Of a DNA stretch of 9,548 nucleotides, positions 1 to 7,042 are shown in pieces; position 1 is the stretch's first letter, and each line of letters begins with the position of its first letter. The position numbers and the translations under genes are program-made. The stretch is from contig JAQTWR010000075.1 of NCBI GenBank assembly GCA_028689195.1, forward strand, positions 1-9,548, written 5' to 3'. The notes below the pieces were generated by a model. The model searched no databases and was not told where the DNA came from. It worked only from the letters and a program-made list of their open reading frames with translations. This DNA comes from Anaerolineales bacterium (GTDB lineage Bacteria; Chloroflexota; Anaerolineae; Anaerolineales; Villigracilaceae).

Positions 1-10
1 GCCTTCAACC

Positions 11-1228
11 ATGTATCTCAAACATTTATCGCTTACCAACTTTCGCAGCCTCACCCGCCTCAATGTGGACTTTCCGCAAAAAGGCGGGGTCGTTTTGCTT
101 GTCGGCGCGAACGCGCAGGGCAAAACCAGCGTGTTGGAGGCGATTTATTTTCTCGCGGCGTTCACGTCGTTTCAAACGCATGTAGATCGGCAGATTGTGA
201 ATTTTCACGAGGCGAAGAATCCGCTGGCGGTGACTCGTCTTGTGGCGGATTACCAGCGCAGCAAAACAAAACATCATCTCGAAGCGCGTTTGATTCTCGA
301 GCCGACGGGAGTCAACGGTCAGCGCCTGCGAAAAGAAATTTTGCTCGACGGCGTAAAGAAACACGCCAGCGACGTGATGGGACATTTCAACGCGGTTATT
401 TTTGTTCCGCAAATGTCGCAAATCATCGAGGGCGGACCCGACGAGCGCCGCCGCTATCTCAACCTCGCGCTCGCGCAAACCGTCCCAACTTACGCGCGCG
501 TTTTGAGCGAATACAATCAGGCGCTGACCCAGCGCAACGCGTTGCTCAAAACTTTATACGAGCGCGGCGGCGATTCGAATCAACTTCAAGTTTGGGATGA
601 AACCCTGGCGCGACTCGGCGCGCAAATTATCCTGCGGCGGATTCAAGCCGTGCAGGAAATCGAACGCCCCGCGGCGCGCATCCACCACGAGTTGACTCGC
701 GGCGCGGAGATTCTGCGCCTCGCGTACGAACCCGCGTACGATCCGCTCCCCAAACCGAATCTACAATTGGGGTTGAAACTCGATACGCCGATAGACCGCT
801 CCGCGCTGGAGTTGGACGAAATCGAAAAAGGATTCCTCGCGCGCTTGAAAAATATCCGCGCCGAAGAGATCGCGCGCGGCGTGACCACCATCGGTCCGCA
901 TCGCGACGATTTGCGTTTCATCATCAACAAAGCGGACGTGAGCAATTACGGTTCGCGCGGACAAATCCGCACCACGCTGCTGGCGCTCAAACTTGCCGAA
1001 GTGGAATGGATGAAGGAACGCACCGGCGAATATCCCGTTATTTTGTTGGACGAAGTGACGGCTGAGTTGGACGTCAACCGCCGCGCCGATTTGTTGAACT
1101 ATGTCGGCAAGGGCGCGCAGGTTGTCATCACGACAACCGATACGCATTCGTTCGCCCCCGAGTTTGCGGAGCGCGCGGAGATTTGGAATGTGAGCGGCGG
1201 AGTGGTGACGCCGGGAAATATAAAATAA
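11..1228 (+). CDS. recF: DNA replication and repair protein RecF
   Basis: RecF is an SMC-like ATPase that, with RecO and RecR, loads RecA onto gapped DNA behind stalled forks. The 405-residue product is slightly longer than the usual 360-380. It starts with the family N-terminus (MYLKHLSLTNFRSL) and has Walker A GANAQGKTS at residues 32-40, an ABC-type signature SRGQ at 315-318, Walker B VILLDE at 343-348 and a D-loop AELD at 351-354. All ATPase motifs are intact. The central part (about 130-300) is the helical arm typical of RecF. The ATG at 11 fits the conserved N-terminus exactly, but only ten bases lie upstream, so neither the ribosome binding site nor the preceding gene (often dnaN) can be judged. 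The stop codon runs into the ribosome binding site of the next gene, so the two are probably co-transcribed. Identification is very secure. Confidence 0.97.
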   Translation: MYLKHLSLTNFRSLTRLNVDFPQKGGVVLLVGANAQGKTSVLEAIYFLAAFTSFQTHVDRQIVNFHEAKNPLAVTRLVADYQRSKTKHHLEARLILEPTGVNGQRLRKEILLDGVKKHASDVMGHFNAVIFVPQMSQIIEGGPDERRRYLNLALAQTVPTYARVLSEYNQALTQRNALLKTLYERGGDSNQLQVWDETLARLGAQIILRRIQAVQEIERPAARIHHELTRGAEILRLAYEPAYDPLPKPNLQLGLKLDTPIDRSALELDEIEKGFLARLKNIRAEEIARGVTTIGPHRDDLRFIINKADVSNYGSRGQIRTTLLALKLAEVEWMKERTGEYPVILLDEVTAELDVNRRADLLNYVGKGAQVVITTTDTHSFAPEFAERAEIWNVSGGVVTPGNIK

Positions 1229-1237
1229 AGGAACATC

Positions 1238-1951
1238 ATGGAAACAAAAAATTACCGGTATTTCGACGTCATTCTCGGACTTTTTATCGCCGTGCTGCTT
1301 GTCAGCAACATTGCGTCTTCCGCCAAGATCATTGACCTCGGCTTCAGTATTTTCAAAATCCCAATGGCGTTTGACGCGGGCACTTTGCTTTTCCCCATCG
1401 GTTATGTCTTCGGCGATATTCTCACCGAAGTCTACGGTTATCAACGTTCGCGCCGCGTCATTTGGATGGGATTTTTCTCGCTGGCGCTGGCGGCTGTGGT
1501 CTTTTGGATTATCAGCGTTTTGCCGGGCGAAGTCACATGGCAGGGGTACGCGGGCGACGCCGCGTATCAATCTATTCTCGGTGGCATGAGCACAGGCGGA
1601 ATTGTCTTTGGCAGTCTTGCGGGATTTTGGCTCGGCGAATTTGCCAATTCGTTTACGCTCGCAAAGATGAAAATCCTTACCAACGGACGCTGGCTGTGGT
1701 CGCGCACCATCGGCAGCACGCTCGTCGGCGAACTGGTGGATACGGTCATGTTCGTCGCGGTGGCTTCGGCGTTTGGCGTTTTTCCGTGGAGTTTATTTTT
1801 GACGCTCACAGTTGCAAATTATTTGTTCAAAGTGACTGTGGAAGCGCTGATGACCCCGTTGACTTATGCCGTCGTCGGCGCGTTGAAGAAAGCCGAGCGC
1901 GAAGATTATTACGACCGCGATACGGACTTCAATCCGTTTGTGATGCAGTAA
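1238..1951 (+). CDS. yhhQ: Queuosine precursor transporter, YhhQ/VUT family (DUF165)
   Basis: Inner-membrane protein of 237 residues. Escherichia coli YhhQ takes up the 7-deazaguanines preQ0 and preQ1, which are used to make queuosine in the tRNA wobble position. Family hallmarks are visible: SNIASSAKI at 23-31, a D46..GYVFGDILTEVYGY stretch to residue 68, GEFANSFTLAKMK at 133-145, RTIGSTLVGELVDT at 156-169 and FKVTVEALMTPL at 197-208. Hydrophobic segments lie near 10-28, 44-60, 75-96, 113-132, 162-182 and 185-210, matching six membrane spans. The C-terminus is short, charged and probably cytoplasmic. The start ATG is preceded by AAGGA (1228-1232), which overlaps the recF stop, so there is no room for a preQ1 riboswitch directly upstream. 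The substrate is inferred from the family; queuosine genes are not in view. Confidence 0.93.
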   Translation: METKNYRYFDVILGLFIAVLLVSNIASSAKIIDLGFSIFKIPMAFDAGTLLFPIGYVFGDILTEVYGYQRSRRVIWMGFFSLALAAVVFWIISVLPGEVTWQGYAGDAAYQSILGGMSTGGIVFGSLAGFWLGEFANSFTLAKMKILTNGRWLWSRTIGSTLVGELVDTVMFVAVASAFGVFPWSLFLTLTVANYLFKVTVEALMTPLTYAVVGALKKAEREDYYDRDTDFNPFVMQ

Positions 1952-1953
1952 TC

Positions 1954-2044
1954 AAAAAACGCGTCGCACTATAAAGCGGGATTGATTCTGTTAGTCAAAA
2001 GGATTTTGTCTTCAAATCAATTCTGTTTATCAAAGTGCGACGCG
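1954..2044 (-). terminator. Long nested hairpin with minus-strand T-tract between convergent genes
   Basis: An 11-bp perfect inverted repeat (1960-1970 with 2034-2044, CGCGTCGCACT type) encloses further pairing: 1981-1987 with 2015-2021 (7 bp) and 1996-2000 with 2004-2008 (5 bp, loop GGA). Six A residues at 1954-1959 become a T-tract directly after the GC-rich stem on the minus strand. It therefore suits a terminator for the PAP2-ending operon, whose stop codon is at 2048-2050. On the plus strand no U-tract follows, so termination of yhhQ here is less certain. The structure fills nearly the whole gap. The large, structured loop is unusual for a simple intrinsic terminator. Confidence 0.6.
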
Positions 2045-2047
2045 CTG

Positions 2048-2608
2048 CTACCAGAGCGGGAAACCAATTAGCTTTACAAGCCAAACCACCATAGGCGGAT
2101 AAATTTGCAATCCCACCGCGCCGACGATGATTCCCAATATTGCGCCCGCCGCCACGTCCGATAGATAGTGAACGCCCATCGCAACGCGGGCAAGCGACAC
2201 AAGCGGCGCCCAAATCCACAACAAGATGACGAGCCACGCGGGGGCAAGCGGCGTCGCGACGACCGCGATTAAAAACGCGCGCGCGGCATGTCCCGATGGG
2301 AAAGAATGCGGGTCGGTGTTGCGATAAATTCCGCCCCATTCGCCTTGGGGTCTTTCGCGGCGGACGAGAAATTTTATCGCCAGCACAACGCCCGCGAGTC
2401 CGAGAATCCCAAAAAACTCGACGACTTCCCATTGCTTCCATAACGGATTGCTGACAAACCAGCCGAGAATTAACGCCGCCGCCCAAAACCACGAATCGCC
2501 CGAGTGCGCGAAGAAGACCGCGAAATTCCGTAAAACGCCCGGCTTTTCGGCAACGCGCAGTTGAGCGGAAAGTCGGGCGTCAAATTCTAGTAAGGAACGA
2601 AAACTCAT
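2048..2608 (-). CDS. PAP2-superfamily membrane phosphatase
   Basis: A 186-residue integral membrane acid phosphatase. The three PAP2 signatures are present: K79-X6-R86-P87, PSGH at 104-107 (catalytic His107), and R141-X5-H147-X3-D151. In the third, the usual Ser before the Arg is Ala140. These residues form the phosphohistidine active site that cleaves phosphomonoesters or pyrophosphates of lipids such as phosphatidic acid, phosphatidylglycerol phosphate or undecaprenyl diphosphate. The true substrate cannot be told from the sequence. Hydrophobic segments lie near 40-52, 62-82, 110-120, 123-140 and 152-175. The ATG overlaps the stop of the upstream nucleotidyltransferase by four bases (ATGA), implying translational coupling. 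It is the last gene of its operon, followed at once by the 1954-2044 hairpin. Confidence 0.92.
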   Translation of the reverse strand: MSFRSLLEFDARLSAQLRVAEKPGVLRNFAVFFAHSGDSWFWAAALILGWFVSNPLWKQWEVVEFFGILGLAGVVLAIKFLVRRERPQGEWGGIYRNTDPHSFPSGHAARAFLIAVVATPLAPAWLVILLWIWAPLVSLARVAMGVHYLSDVAAGAILGIIVGAVGLQIYPPMVVWLVKLIGFPLW

Positions 2609-3468
2609 TTTGTTTTGGGCTTCGCTTTCGCAGGTTTTGTTTCTTCAACAGCGGATTTGGCTTTCGCCGCTTTTCTCTGCTCCGCTTTTAACTTGCGCTG
2701 CTGGTCTTCCATATCGGCGCGCATGATTTCCAGTTGATGCGGCTTGTCCACGTCCATGCATGGCTCGGCATGTTCCCAGAAGATCGCGCGTCCCTTGATG
2801 CCGATGCGCTCTGCGACACTCTCCACCAATTCCTGCAAAGTGAATTGACCTGTCAGGTATTTGAAGGCGATGCTCCAGCCAATGACCGCCGCCTGTTTTA
2901 GCGGACTCTTGCGATTGCCGATGAGCTGCTCCCAGGTATCGAGATGCTGCGTCACTTGATTGACGTGGATGATGTTAATATCCGCGCCGCAGACTTGTAT
3001 GTCTTTCAATTTCGTATACGTTCGTTTGGATTCGGGATACCGCGATTCCATCACGTCGCGCGGACAAACGCCGTAGTACATTTCGTCGCGCGTTTTCATG
3101 GCGGTCTTTGCCAGCCAATCCACCATTTCGCCTTTAAGCGCGGGGATGTCGGAAGAGACGATGAAAATGTATTCGCTCTTGTCGTTCAGTTCAAGCGACT
3201 GGTTTACGCCCGCGACAATATTCGCCAACATGCGTCCCTGATTGGAAACGTAATGCAGGGGCTTCTTGCAAGTCAATCCGCTCTTGGAAGACAGCCCGAC
3301 TACAATGACGTTTTTTACCGTTTTGGAATCGCCCAGCGCGTCCAAAACCCATTGAACCATCGGCTTGCCCGCCACCTCAATCAGCGCTTTGGAATCGCCG
3401 TTGGAGTATGCGTATAAAGGTTCGCCGGGCAGGGGAATTCCGCCGGCGATTACGATTGCGTCCATCAT
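2605..3468 (-). CDS. MobA-like NTP transferase (nucleotidyltransferase family protein)
   Basis: A 287-residue cytoplasmic protein with a GT-A-like nucleotidyltransferase fold. An N-terminal AIVIAGG (4-10) matches the nucleotide-binding loop. K27 and GKPMVQWVLDAL (34-45) follow, as in sugar-1-phosphate and molybdopterin nucleotidyltransferases. D107 in SSDIP (105-109) is the likely first metal ligand. MDVDKPHQLE (from 238) resembles the second DxD-type element of MobA, IspD and CofC relatives. The glycine-rich loop is not the full GGxGTRMG form: here it reads AGGIPLPGEP. The tail from about 254 is Lys/Ala/Glu-rich, charged and probably disordered. The first ATG directly abuts the upstream TAA, and GGAG sits 9 nt before it. 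A second ATG follows immediately, so the start could be one codon later. The acceptor substrate is unknown. The operon suggests activation of a small phosphorylated compound. Confidence 0.82.
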   Translation of the reverse strand: MMDAIVIAGGIPLPGEPLYAYSNGDSKALIEVAGKPMVQWVLDALGDSKTVKNVIVVGLSSKSGLTCKKPLHYVSNQGRMLANIVAGVNQSLELNDKSEYIFIVSSDIPALKGEMVDWLAKTAMKTRDEMYYGVCPRDVMESRYPESKRTYTKLKDIQVCGADINIIHVNQVTQHLDTWEQLIGNRKSPLKQAAVIGWSIAFKYLTGQFTLQELVESVAERIGIKGRAIFWEHAEPCMDVDKPHQLEIMRADMEDQQRKLKAEQRKAAKAKSAVEETKPAKAKPKTK

Positions 3469-4374
3469 TTAATTCAACTCCTGCAATTGCGGCTCGAACT
3501 TGAGCTGGTCTAACATTTCGGATAATTCAGCCCAAGTCAACGGGCGGTTCTTGCCAGAGATGGCGACCAGCGCGGCTTCGAGCATGTTTGTGCCGAACGA
3601 GCGTCCGTCCATGACGGGCGTGGTGGTGACGAGATATTTCACGCCCGCCTTTTTGAATTGGGCGACGTCTTCGGGCGTGGTGGTGTTGGTGACGATCACT
3701 TTGCCCGTCAGGTCGTCGGGCATAAAGCGTTTGATGTAATGACAGTCGCCCGCGATGACGGTTGCCCAGCTATATTGTTTTCCCCATTTGGGCGTGCGCT
3801 TTTCTTGTTTTTCTCCGGTGGGATAAATCCATGAAAACGGCAATCGCCCCGCAATCGGCATGAGCAGCGCGGCAAGGAGTTTCAATTGACTGAGTTTATG
3901 AATTGCGATTGGAATATCCAGCCCGAACATGAGGTCGCCGAAGATGGTTTCGTAACCGGCATCTGCAAACGCTTGAGAGAGTCCCCAGCGATCAACGCCT
4001 ACGGTGACGAGTACCTTGCGCCCGCGCGAGTTGATGTAGTCGCCGATTTTCTTATCCAAAAATGCGGGGGCTTTGTTTTCGAGCGTGTTTTTTAAACCGC
4101 CGCCGTCTACCAGCGGAGTCTTTTTTACAAACCGCACCATCGGCTGGACGGAATAAAAGGGATACCACTTTCCGTCGGCAAGCGCGCCCAAGTCCGCGCC
4201 GCCTACGCCGAAGGCGTCCACTATGCCGTCCAATTCTTTGTATTTTTGAGCGGCGGCTTCCATGTCTCCATCCGTGCCAATGCGTTCGATGCGTACTTGT
4301 TCGCCAAGCAAAGTCGTTTCAACAGCCTTGTTTCGCTTGGACGAACCAATGCTAATGCTGACTGCGCGTTTCAT
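3469..4374 (-). CDS. Conserved protein of unknown function, family often labelled 'quinate 5-dehydrogenase'
   Basis: A 301-residue soluble protein. I recall close relatives in Firmicutes and Chloroflexota databases under the label quinate 5-dehydrogenase, but nothing here proves that activity. Landmarks are GSSKR (10-14), RIGTDGD (31-37), DAFGVGGAD (53-61), KTPLVDGGGLKNTLE (85-99), a Rossmann-like VLVTVGVDRWG (121-131), AGDCH (208-212), TNTTT (229-233), VTTTP (249-253) and DGRSFGTNMLEA (256-267). The alternating beta/glycine segments suggest a nucleotide- or dinucleotide-binding domain. A strong GGAGG (4383-4387) lies 8 nt before the ATG. The stop codon abuts the start of the nucleotidyltransferase gene, so these two very probably work together. 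It sits 50 nt downstream of the MFS gene. The family match is firm; the function is open. Confidence 0.72.
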   Translation of the reverse strand: MKRAVSISIGSSKRNKAVETTLLGEQVRIERIGTDGDMEAAAQKYKELDGIVDAFGVGGADLGALADGKWYPFYSVQPMVRFVKKTPLVDGGGLKNTLENKAPAFLDKKIGDYINSRGRKVLVTVGVDRWGLSQAFADAGYETIFGDLMFGLDIPIAIHKLSQLKLLAALLMPIAGRLPFSWIYPTGEKQEKRTPKWGKQYSWATVIAGDCHYIKRFMPDDLTGKVIVTNTTTPEDVAQFKKAGVKYLVTTTPVMDGRSFGTNMLEAALVAISGKNRPLTWAELSEMLDQLKFEPQLQELN

Positions 4375-4387
4375 AGGAAAATCCTCC
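4375..4387 (-). promoter_or_regulatory. Strong ribosome binding site with a small overlapping hairpin
   Basis: GGAGG on the minus strand at 4383-4387 is a near-perfect Shine-Dalgarno, 8 nt before the ATG at 4372-4374. The 11 bases 4375-4385 form a 4-bp inverted repeat (AGGA/TCCT, loop of three) that covers part of the GGAGG. The hairpin is short and probably weak, so any effect on translation is a guess. Confidence 0.6.
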
Positions 4388-4424
4388 GAAAGATGAGATA
4401 TTGCCAGTTATAACACGAATTAGT

Positions 4425-5708
4425 TTACATGGATTTGGCGCGCGCCGCCATTTGAGCGCGGAGATGTTTCGTGTCTTCGTCAATTGTGAATATTGCGCCG
4501 AGATAGAAAAAGAAGCACAGCCCCCACGCTACCGTGCAGATGAGCAGGATGGCGGTCTTCAAGTCGAACGCGTCTGCGATGAGCCCCGTGATGATCGGCG
4601 CGGAAATCGCGCCCGCGTTTTCGATAAAATATTCCACCGCCTGCGCCGTCGAGCGGACTTCGGGCGCAGTCACGTCGTACACGGTTGCGACCACATTCAC
4701 AGACGAGATCGGCATGAAGATGGCGGTCAGGCACATGAAAATAAAGAATTGAGACTTCGCTTCGATGGGCGTGGTCAACGCGAGGTACATGAAAATCGCG
4801 CCGAGCAAAACTCCCGCGCTGGCGACGATGATGCGTCCCTTGTTGTTGCGCTTGAACGCCATATCGCCCAACGCGCCGCCCACGAAATATCCCGCGGCGA
4901 GGATGAGAATGACGGGAGCCATCGTCATCAAAATCCCGTTTCCGTCGTAACCGCGTTCTTTTTCAAGATAGCCGAAGAAGAAAAACGTAATCACGTTCCA
5001 CGGAAATACGCCCGCAAATCCTTGCAGGAAAATAAACCACATCGTTTTCTTTTTGAAGATTTCCTTCGCTTCGGTCCACGAGAATTTGAAGGTTTGCATT
5101 TCGGTCATACTTTCAAATTCGGGTTCGGCTTGCCCGCGCGGCATTTCCTTCACGCCGAAGAAAATAATCACGGCAAGGATCAATCCCAGCGAGCCGGTGA
5201 TGTAAAACACCGAGCGCCAACCGCCGATGAGCGGAGCGACCATCAGCGCGAGTATCATGCCGATCAAATAGCCGAGCGGCTGCGCGAGCTGCAAAATGCC
5301 GAAAACTTTTCCGCGCAGGTTGGGACCGAAATAATCTGCGATCAACGTGTACAAACCCGGGTAAGATGAATCGTCAATGCCGGTGGACGCGCGCGTGAAA
5401 AGAAATCCGCCAAAGGTATGCACGATGGCGTTCATCCACGTAGTCGCGCCCCAAATAAACGACGCGAGCGAGATTAATCTGGCGCGCGCGTAGCGGTCAT
5501 ATAAATATCCCCAAACGGGGTAAAGAAGCGTGGCGACGAGCAGCGCCCCCGAATTGATTAGCCCCCACTTTTTATTATCCAATCCAAACTCGTTGCTGAT
5601 TTGCACTTGCAGCGAGCCGATCATCAACTTATCGGTTTGGTGCAACAACATAAAGAAGAAGAATACAACCACCACGAACCAGCGATACTTTGGATTTTCT
5701 TTGGACAC
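4425..5708 (-). CDS. MFS transporter
   Basis: A 427-residue major facilitator with about 12 hydrophobic segments split by a charged central loop (about 200-225), as expected for the 6+6 MFS layout. Motif A appears as G67-YLY-D71-R72 followed by YARAR, in the loop after the second segment. An acidic/basic pair in the first segment (QTDKLMIG, D26-K27) recalls the D-R/K pair of Spinster-like and organic-anion MFS members. A second motif-A-like loop is GGALGDMAFKRNNKGR in the C-terminal half. The start is GTG (5706-5708), supported by GAGGTG at 5713-5718; no in-frame ATG fits better. As first gene of the operon it would supply or export the compound handled by the three downstream enzymes. Substrate unknown. 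Confidence 0.88.
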   Translation of the reverse strand: MSKENPKYRWFVVVVFFFFMLLHQTDKLMIGSLQVQISNEFGLDNKKWGLINSGALLVATLLYPVWGYLYDRYARARLISLASFIWGATTWMNAIVHTFGGFLFTRASTGIDDSSYPGLYTLIADYFGPNLRGKVFGILQLAQPLGYLIGMILALMVAPLIGGWRSVFYITGSLGLILAVIIFFGVKEMPRGQAEPEFESMTEMQTFKFSWTEAKEIFKKKTMWFIFLQGFAGVFPWNVITFFFFGYLEKERGYDGNGILMTMAPVILILAAGYFVGGALGDMAFKRNNKGRIIVASAGVLLGAIFMYLALTTPIEAKSQFFIFMCLTAIFMPISSVNVVATVYDVTAPEVRSTAQAVEYFIENAGAISAPIITGLIADAFDLKTAILLICTVAWGLCFFFYLGAIFTIDEDTKHLRAQMAARAKSM

Positions 5709-5712
5709 AGGT

Positions 5713-5718
5713 CACCTC
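5713..5718 (-). promoter_or_regulatory. Ribosome binding site that fixes a GTG start for the MFS gene
   Basis: GAGGTG on the minus strand is placed 4 nt (6 nt from GAGG) before GTG at 5706-5708. An ATG just upstream (5718-5720) is followed by an immediate in-frame TGA, so it cannot be the start. Confidence 0.6.
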
Positions 5719-5737
5719 ATTAGGATTTAAGATTTTC

Positions 5738-5771
5738 AACGCGAAATTCGCCCATTCGCATAATTCGCGTT
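5738..5771. repeat. GCGAAT-repeat hairpin in the MFS operon leader
   Basis: AACGCGAA (5738-5745) and TTCGCGTT (5764-5771) form an 8-bp perfect inverted repeat with an 18-nt spacer. One bulged base lets the stem extend inward by two more pairs. Read on the minus strand the stretch contains three GCGAAT units. No T-run follows on either strand, so a terminator is unlikely. It resembles dispersed AATTCGCG-type intergenic repeats that I recall from environmental bacterial genomes, or it could be a leader-RNA structure or operator. Confidence 0.5.
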
Positions 5772-5782
5772 AAGAACTTAGT

Positions 5783-5788
5783 TTTATA
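5783..5788 (-). promoter_or_regulatory. Possible -10 box (TATAAA) for the MFS operon
   Basis: In the 102-nt gap between sbcD and the MFS gene the minus strand reads TATAAA, five of six matches to the sigma-70 -10 consensus. The best upstream hexamer at 15-nt spacing (TTTCTT) is a poor -35. The call rests mainly on position: an AT-rich gap before a four-gene operon. Confidence 0.25.
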
Positions 5789-5810
5789 TTCAGCGCAACG
5801 GTAAAGAAAT

Positions 5811-7034
5811 TCACAATTCCACGCCATCGTCTGAAATAATTTCCTGCGCCAGTTTTTGCAGCGGCTCGACATCGTCCACTTTTGCGGCTTGCCAATATTG
5901 CGCCAGCAGATCCAGCGGACTTAAACTGCCGACCAACTGTCCTTCGGCAATGCGCGCGCGCGCTTCGCTTTGCGGGCGTTTGACGAGATGGAATTCAAAC
6001 GCGTCTTCGGCATATTTTCTCAAAACGGATTCGTCTATCAGCGTATCCCATTCTCTTGGATATTCCACCACCAGGCGGACAATGGCTCCCGATAATTTTT
6101 CTGGATTTGGAAGCGCCGCGATCAATGCATCGGTGACGCGCTCGTTTGACTGCAAAGTGATTCGGCGATCCACGAAGGGACGCGTCCCTTCAAGTTTTAT
6201 CCAATCTACTTGCGTATCTTTTCCCTGCTCGATATGCGCGATGATAAAGAAGCGGTCTTCCTTCGCTTCGCCAAAATCCACGCGCTCGATGGAGCCCGGG
6301 TAAATCACCGGCGGCTGCGAACCTTCGTTCACATCCTGCGGTTTGTGGATGTGTCCCATAGCAACGTAATTGAATTTTTTATTCTTGACCAAACTCCCCG
6401 AAAGCACAAGGTCATTGCCCAGCATCACGAGTCTCTCGCCGCCGAACTTCGCGCCTTCAATGGATGCGTGCGCGGTTAAAACAATCGGCAGCGATGAATC
6501 TGCGTTGGCAAGCCACTCGTCAATCAACCCGCCGATATTTTCTTCGATGCGCGAGAACGCCTGCGTGGAATCGGTTTCGCCGGTGACAGCCATCAGACCT
6601 GAGCGCGTAATCCACGGCATGGCGACGACTTGAAGCGGCAAGTCCCATAATTGATTGGGCGCGAGAAATTCGGGCGCATCCAGCACGCGCACAAAAGGCG
6701 TTTGCAAAGTTTTGAATTCCTGCAAGGCGTGCGCGCGTCCGATGGACGGAGAAACATCGTGGTTGCCGATCAACAACAAGGTAGGGATTTCCGCGCGCGA
6801 CAAGCGCATGATGCGCTTGTCCCATTCGCGTTGAAAAGTCGGCGCGGGAGATCGGTCGCGATACGCGTCGCCCGCGAAAATAACCAGATCCACTTTTTCA
6901 GCGATGGCGGTATCCACGATGGTATCCAGCGATTTGAGGAAATCCAATACGCGGAGAGGCAGCCCCGTGACGGGATCGTGCCTGCCGTAGTTTGCCATGT
7001 CTATATGCGCGTCGGCAAAGTGGAGGATTTTCAT
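5811..7034 (-). CDS. sbcD: DNA repair exonuclease subunit SbcD-like metallophosphoesterase
   Basis: A 407-residue Mre11/SbcD-type nuclease subunit. It would cleave hairpin and protein-blocked DNA ends together with an SbcC/Rad50 ATPase. Two-metal phosphoesterase motifs are all present: D8-A-H10, GD at 55-56 (in GDAYRDRS), GNHD at 90-93, H189 in TAHASIEG, and GHIHKPQ at 227-233. Residues after about 290 form the capping and partner-binding region, where SbcD proteins vary. The ATG at 7032-7034 is chosen because the conserved N-terminus MKILHFADAH begins there; the frame stays open upstream to 7121, but that would add 29 residues overlapping proC. The upstream Shine-Dalgarno is weak (AGGA about 14 nt away), so translation may be coupled to proC, which ends 8 nt earlier. 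No sbcC gene is adjacent in the window. Confidence 0.9.
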   Translation of the reverse strand: MKILHFADAHIDMANYGRHDPVTGLPLRVLDFLKSLDTIVDTAIAEKVDLVIFAGDAYRDRSPAPTFQREWDKRIMRLSRAEIPTLLLIGNHDVSPSIGRAHALQEFKTLQTPFVRVLDAPEFLAPNQLWDLPLQVVAMPWITRSGLMAVTGETDSTQAFSRIEENIGGLIDEWLANADSSLPIVLTAHASIEGAKFGGERLVMLGNDLVLSGSLVKNKKFNYVAMGHIHKPQDVNEGSQPPVIYPGSIERVDFGEAKEDRFFIIAHIEQGKDTQVDWIKLEGTRPFVDRRITLQSNERVTDALIAALPNPEKLSGAIVRLVVEYPREWDTLIDESVLRKYAEDAFEFHLVKRPQSEARARIAEGQLVGSLSPLDLLAQYWQAAKVDDVEPLQKLAQEIISDDGVEL

Positions 7035-7042
7035 GTGCGGCG

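Noticed and set aside
1229..1237. Possible preQ1 riboswitch ahead of the queuosine-precursor transporter.
   Set aside because: Only nine bases separate recF and the transporter, and no aptamer-like sequence can be placed without lying in recF.
4407..4412. Minus-strand TATAAC as an internal promoter between the MFS gene and the next gene.
   Set aside because: A good -10 match, but no -35-like hexamer at 16-18 nt. The 50-nt gap is compatible with simple co-transcription.
4401..5369. Long plus-strand open frame of 322 codons opposite the MFS gene.
   Set aside because: Its product is rich in Arg, His, Glu and Asp with no recognisable fold, and it is antisense to a clear membrane transporter. 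It is a codon-usage shadow.
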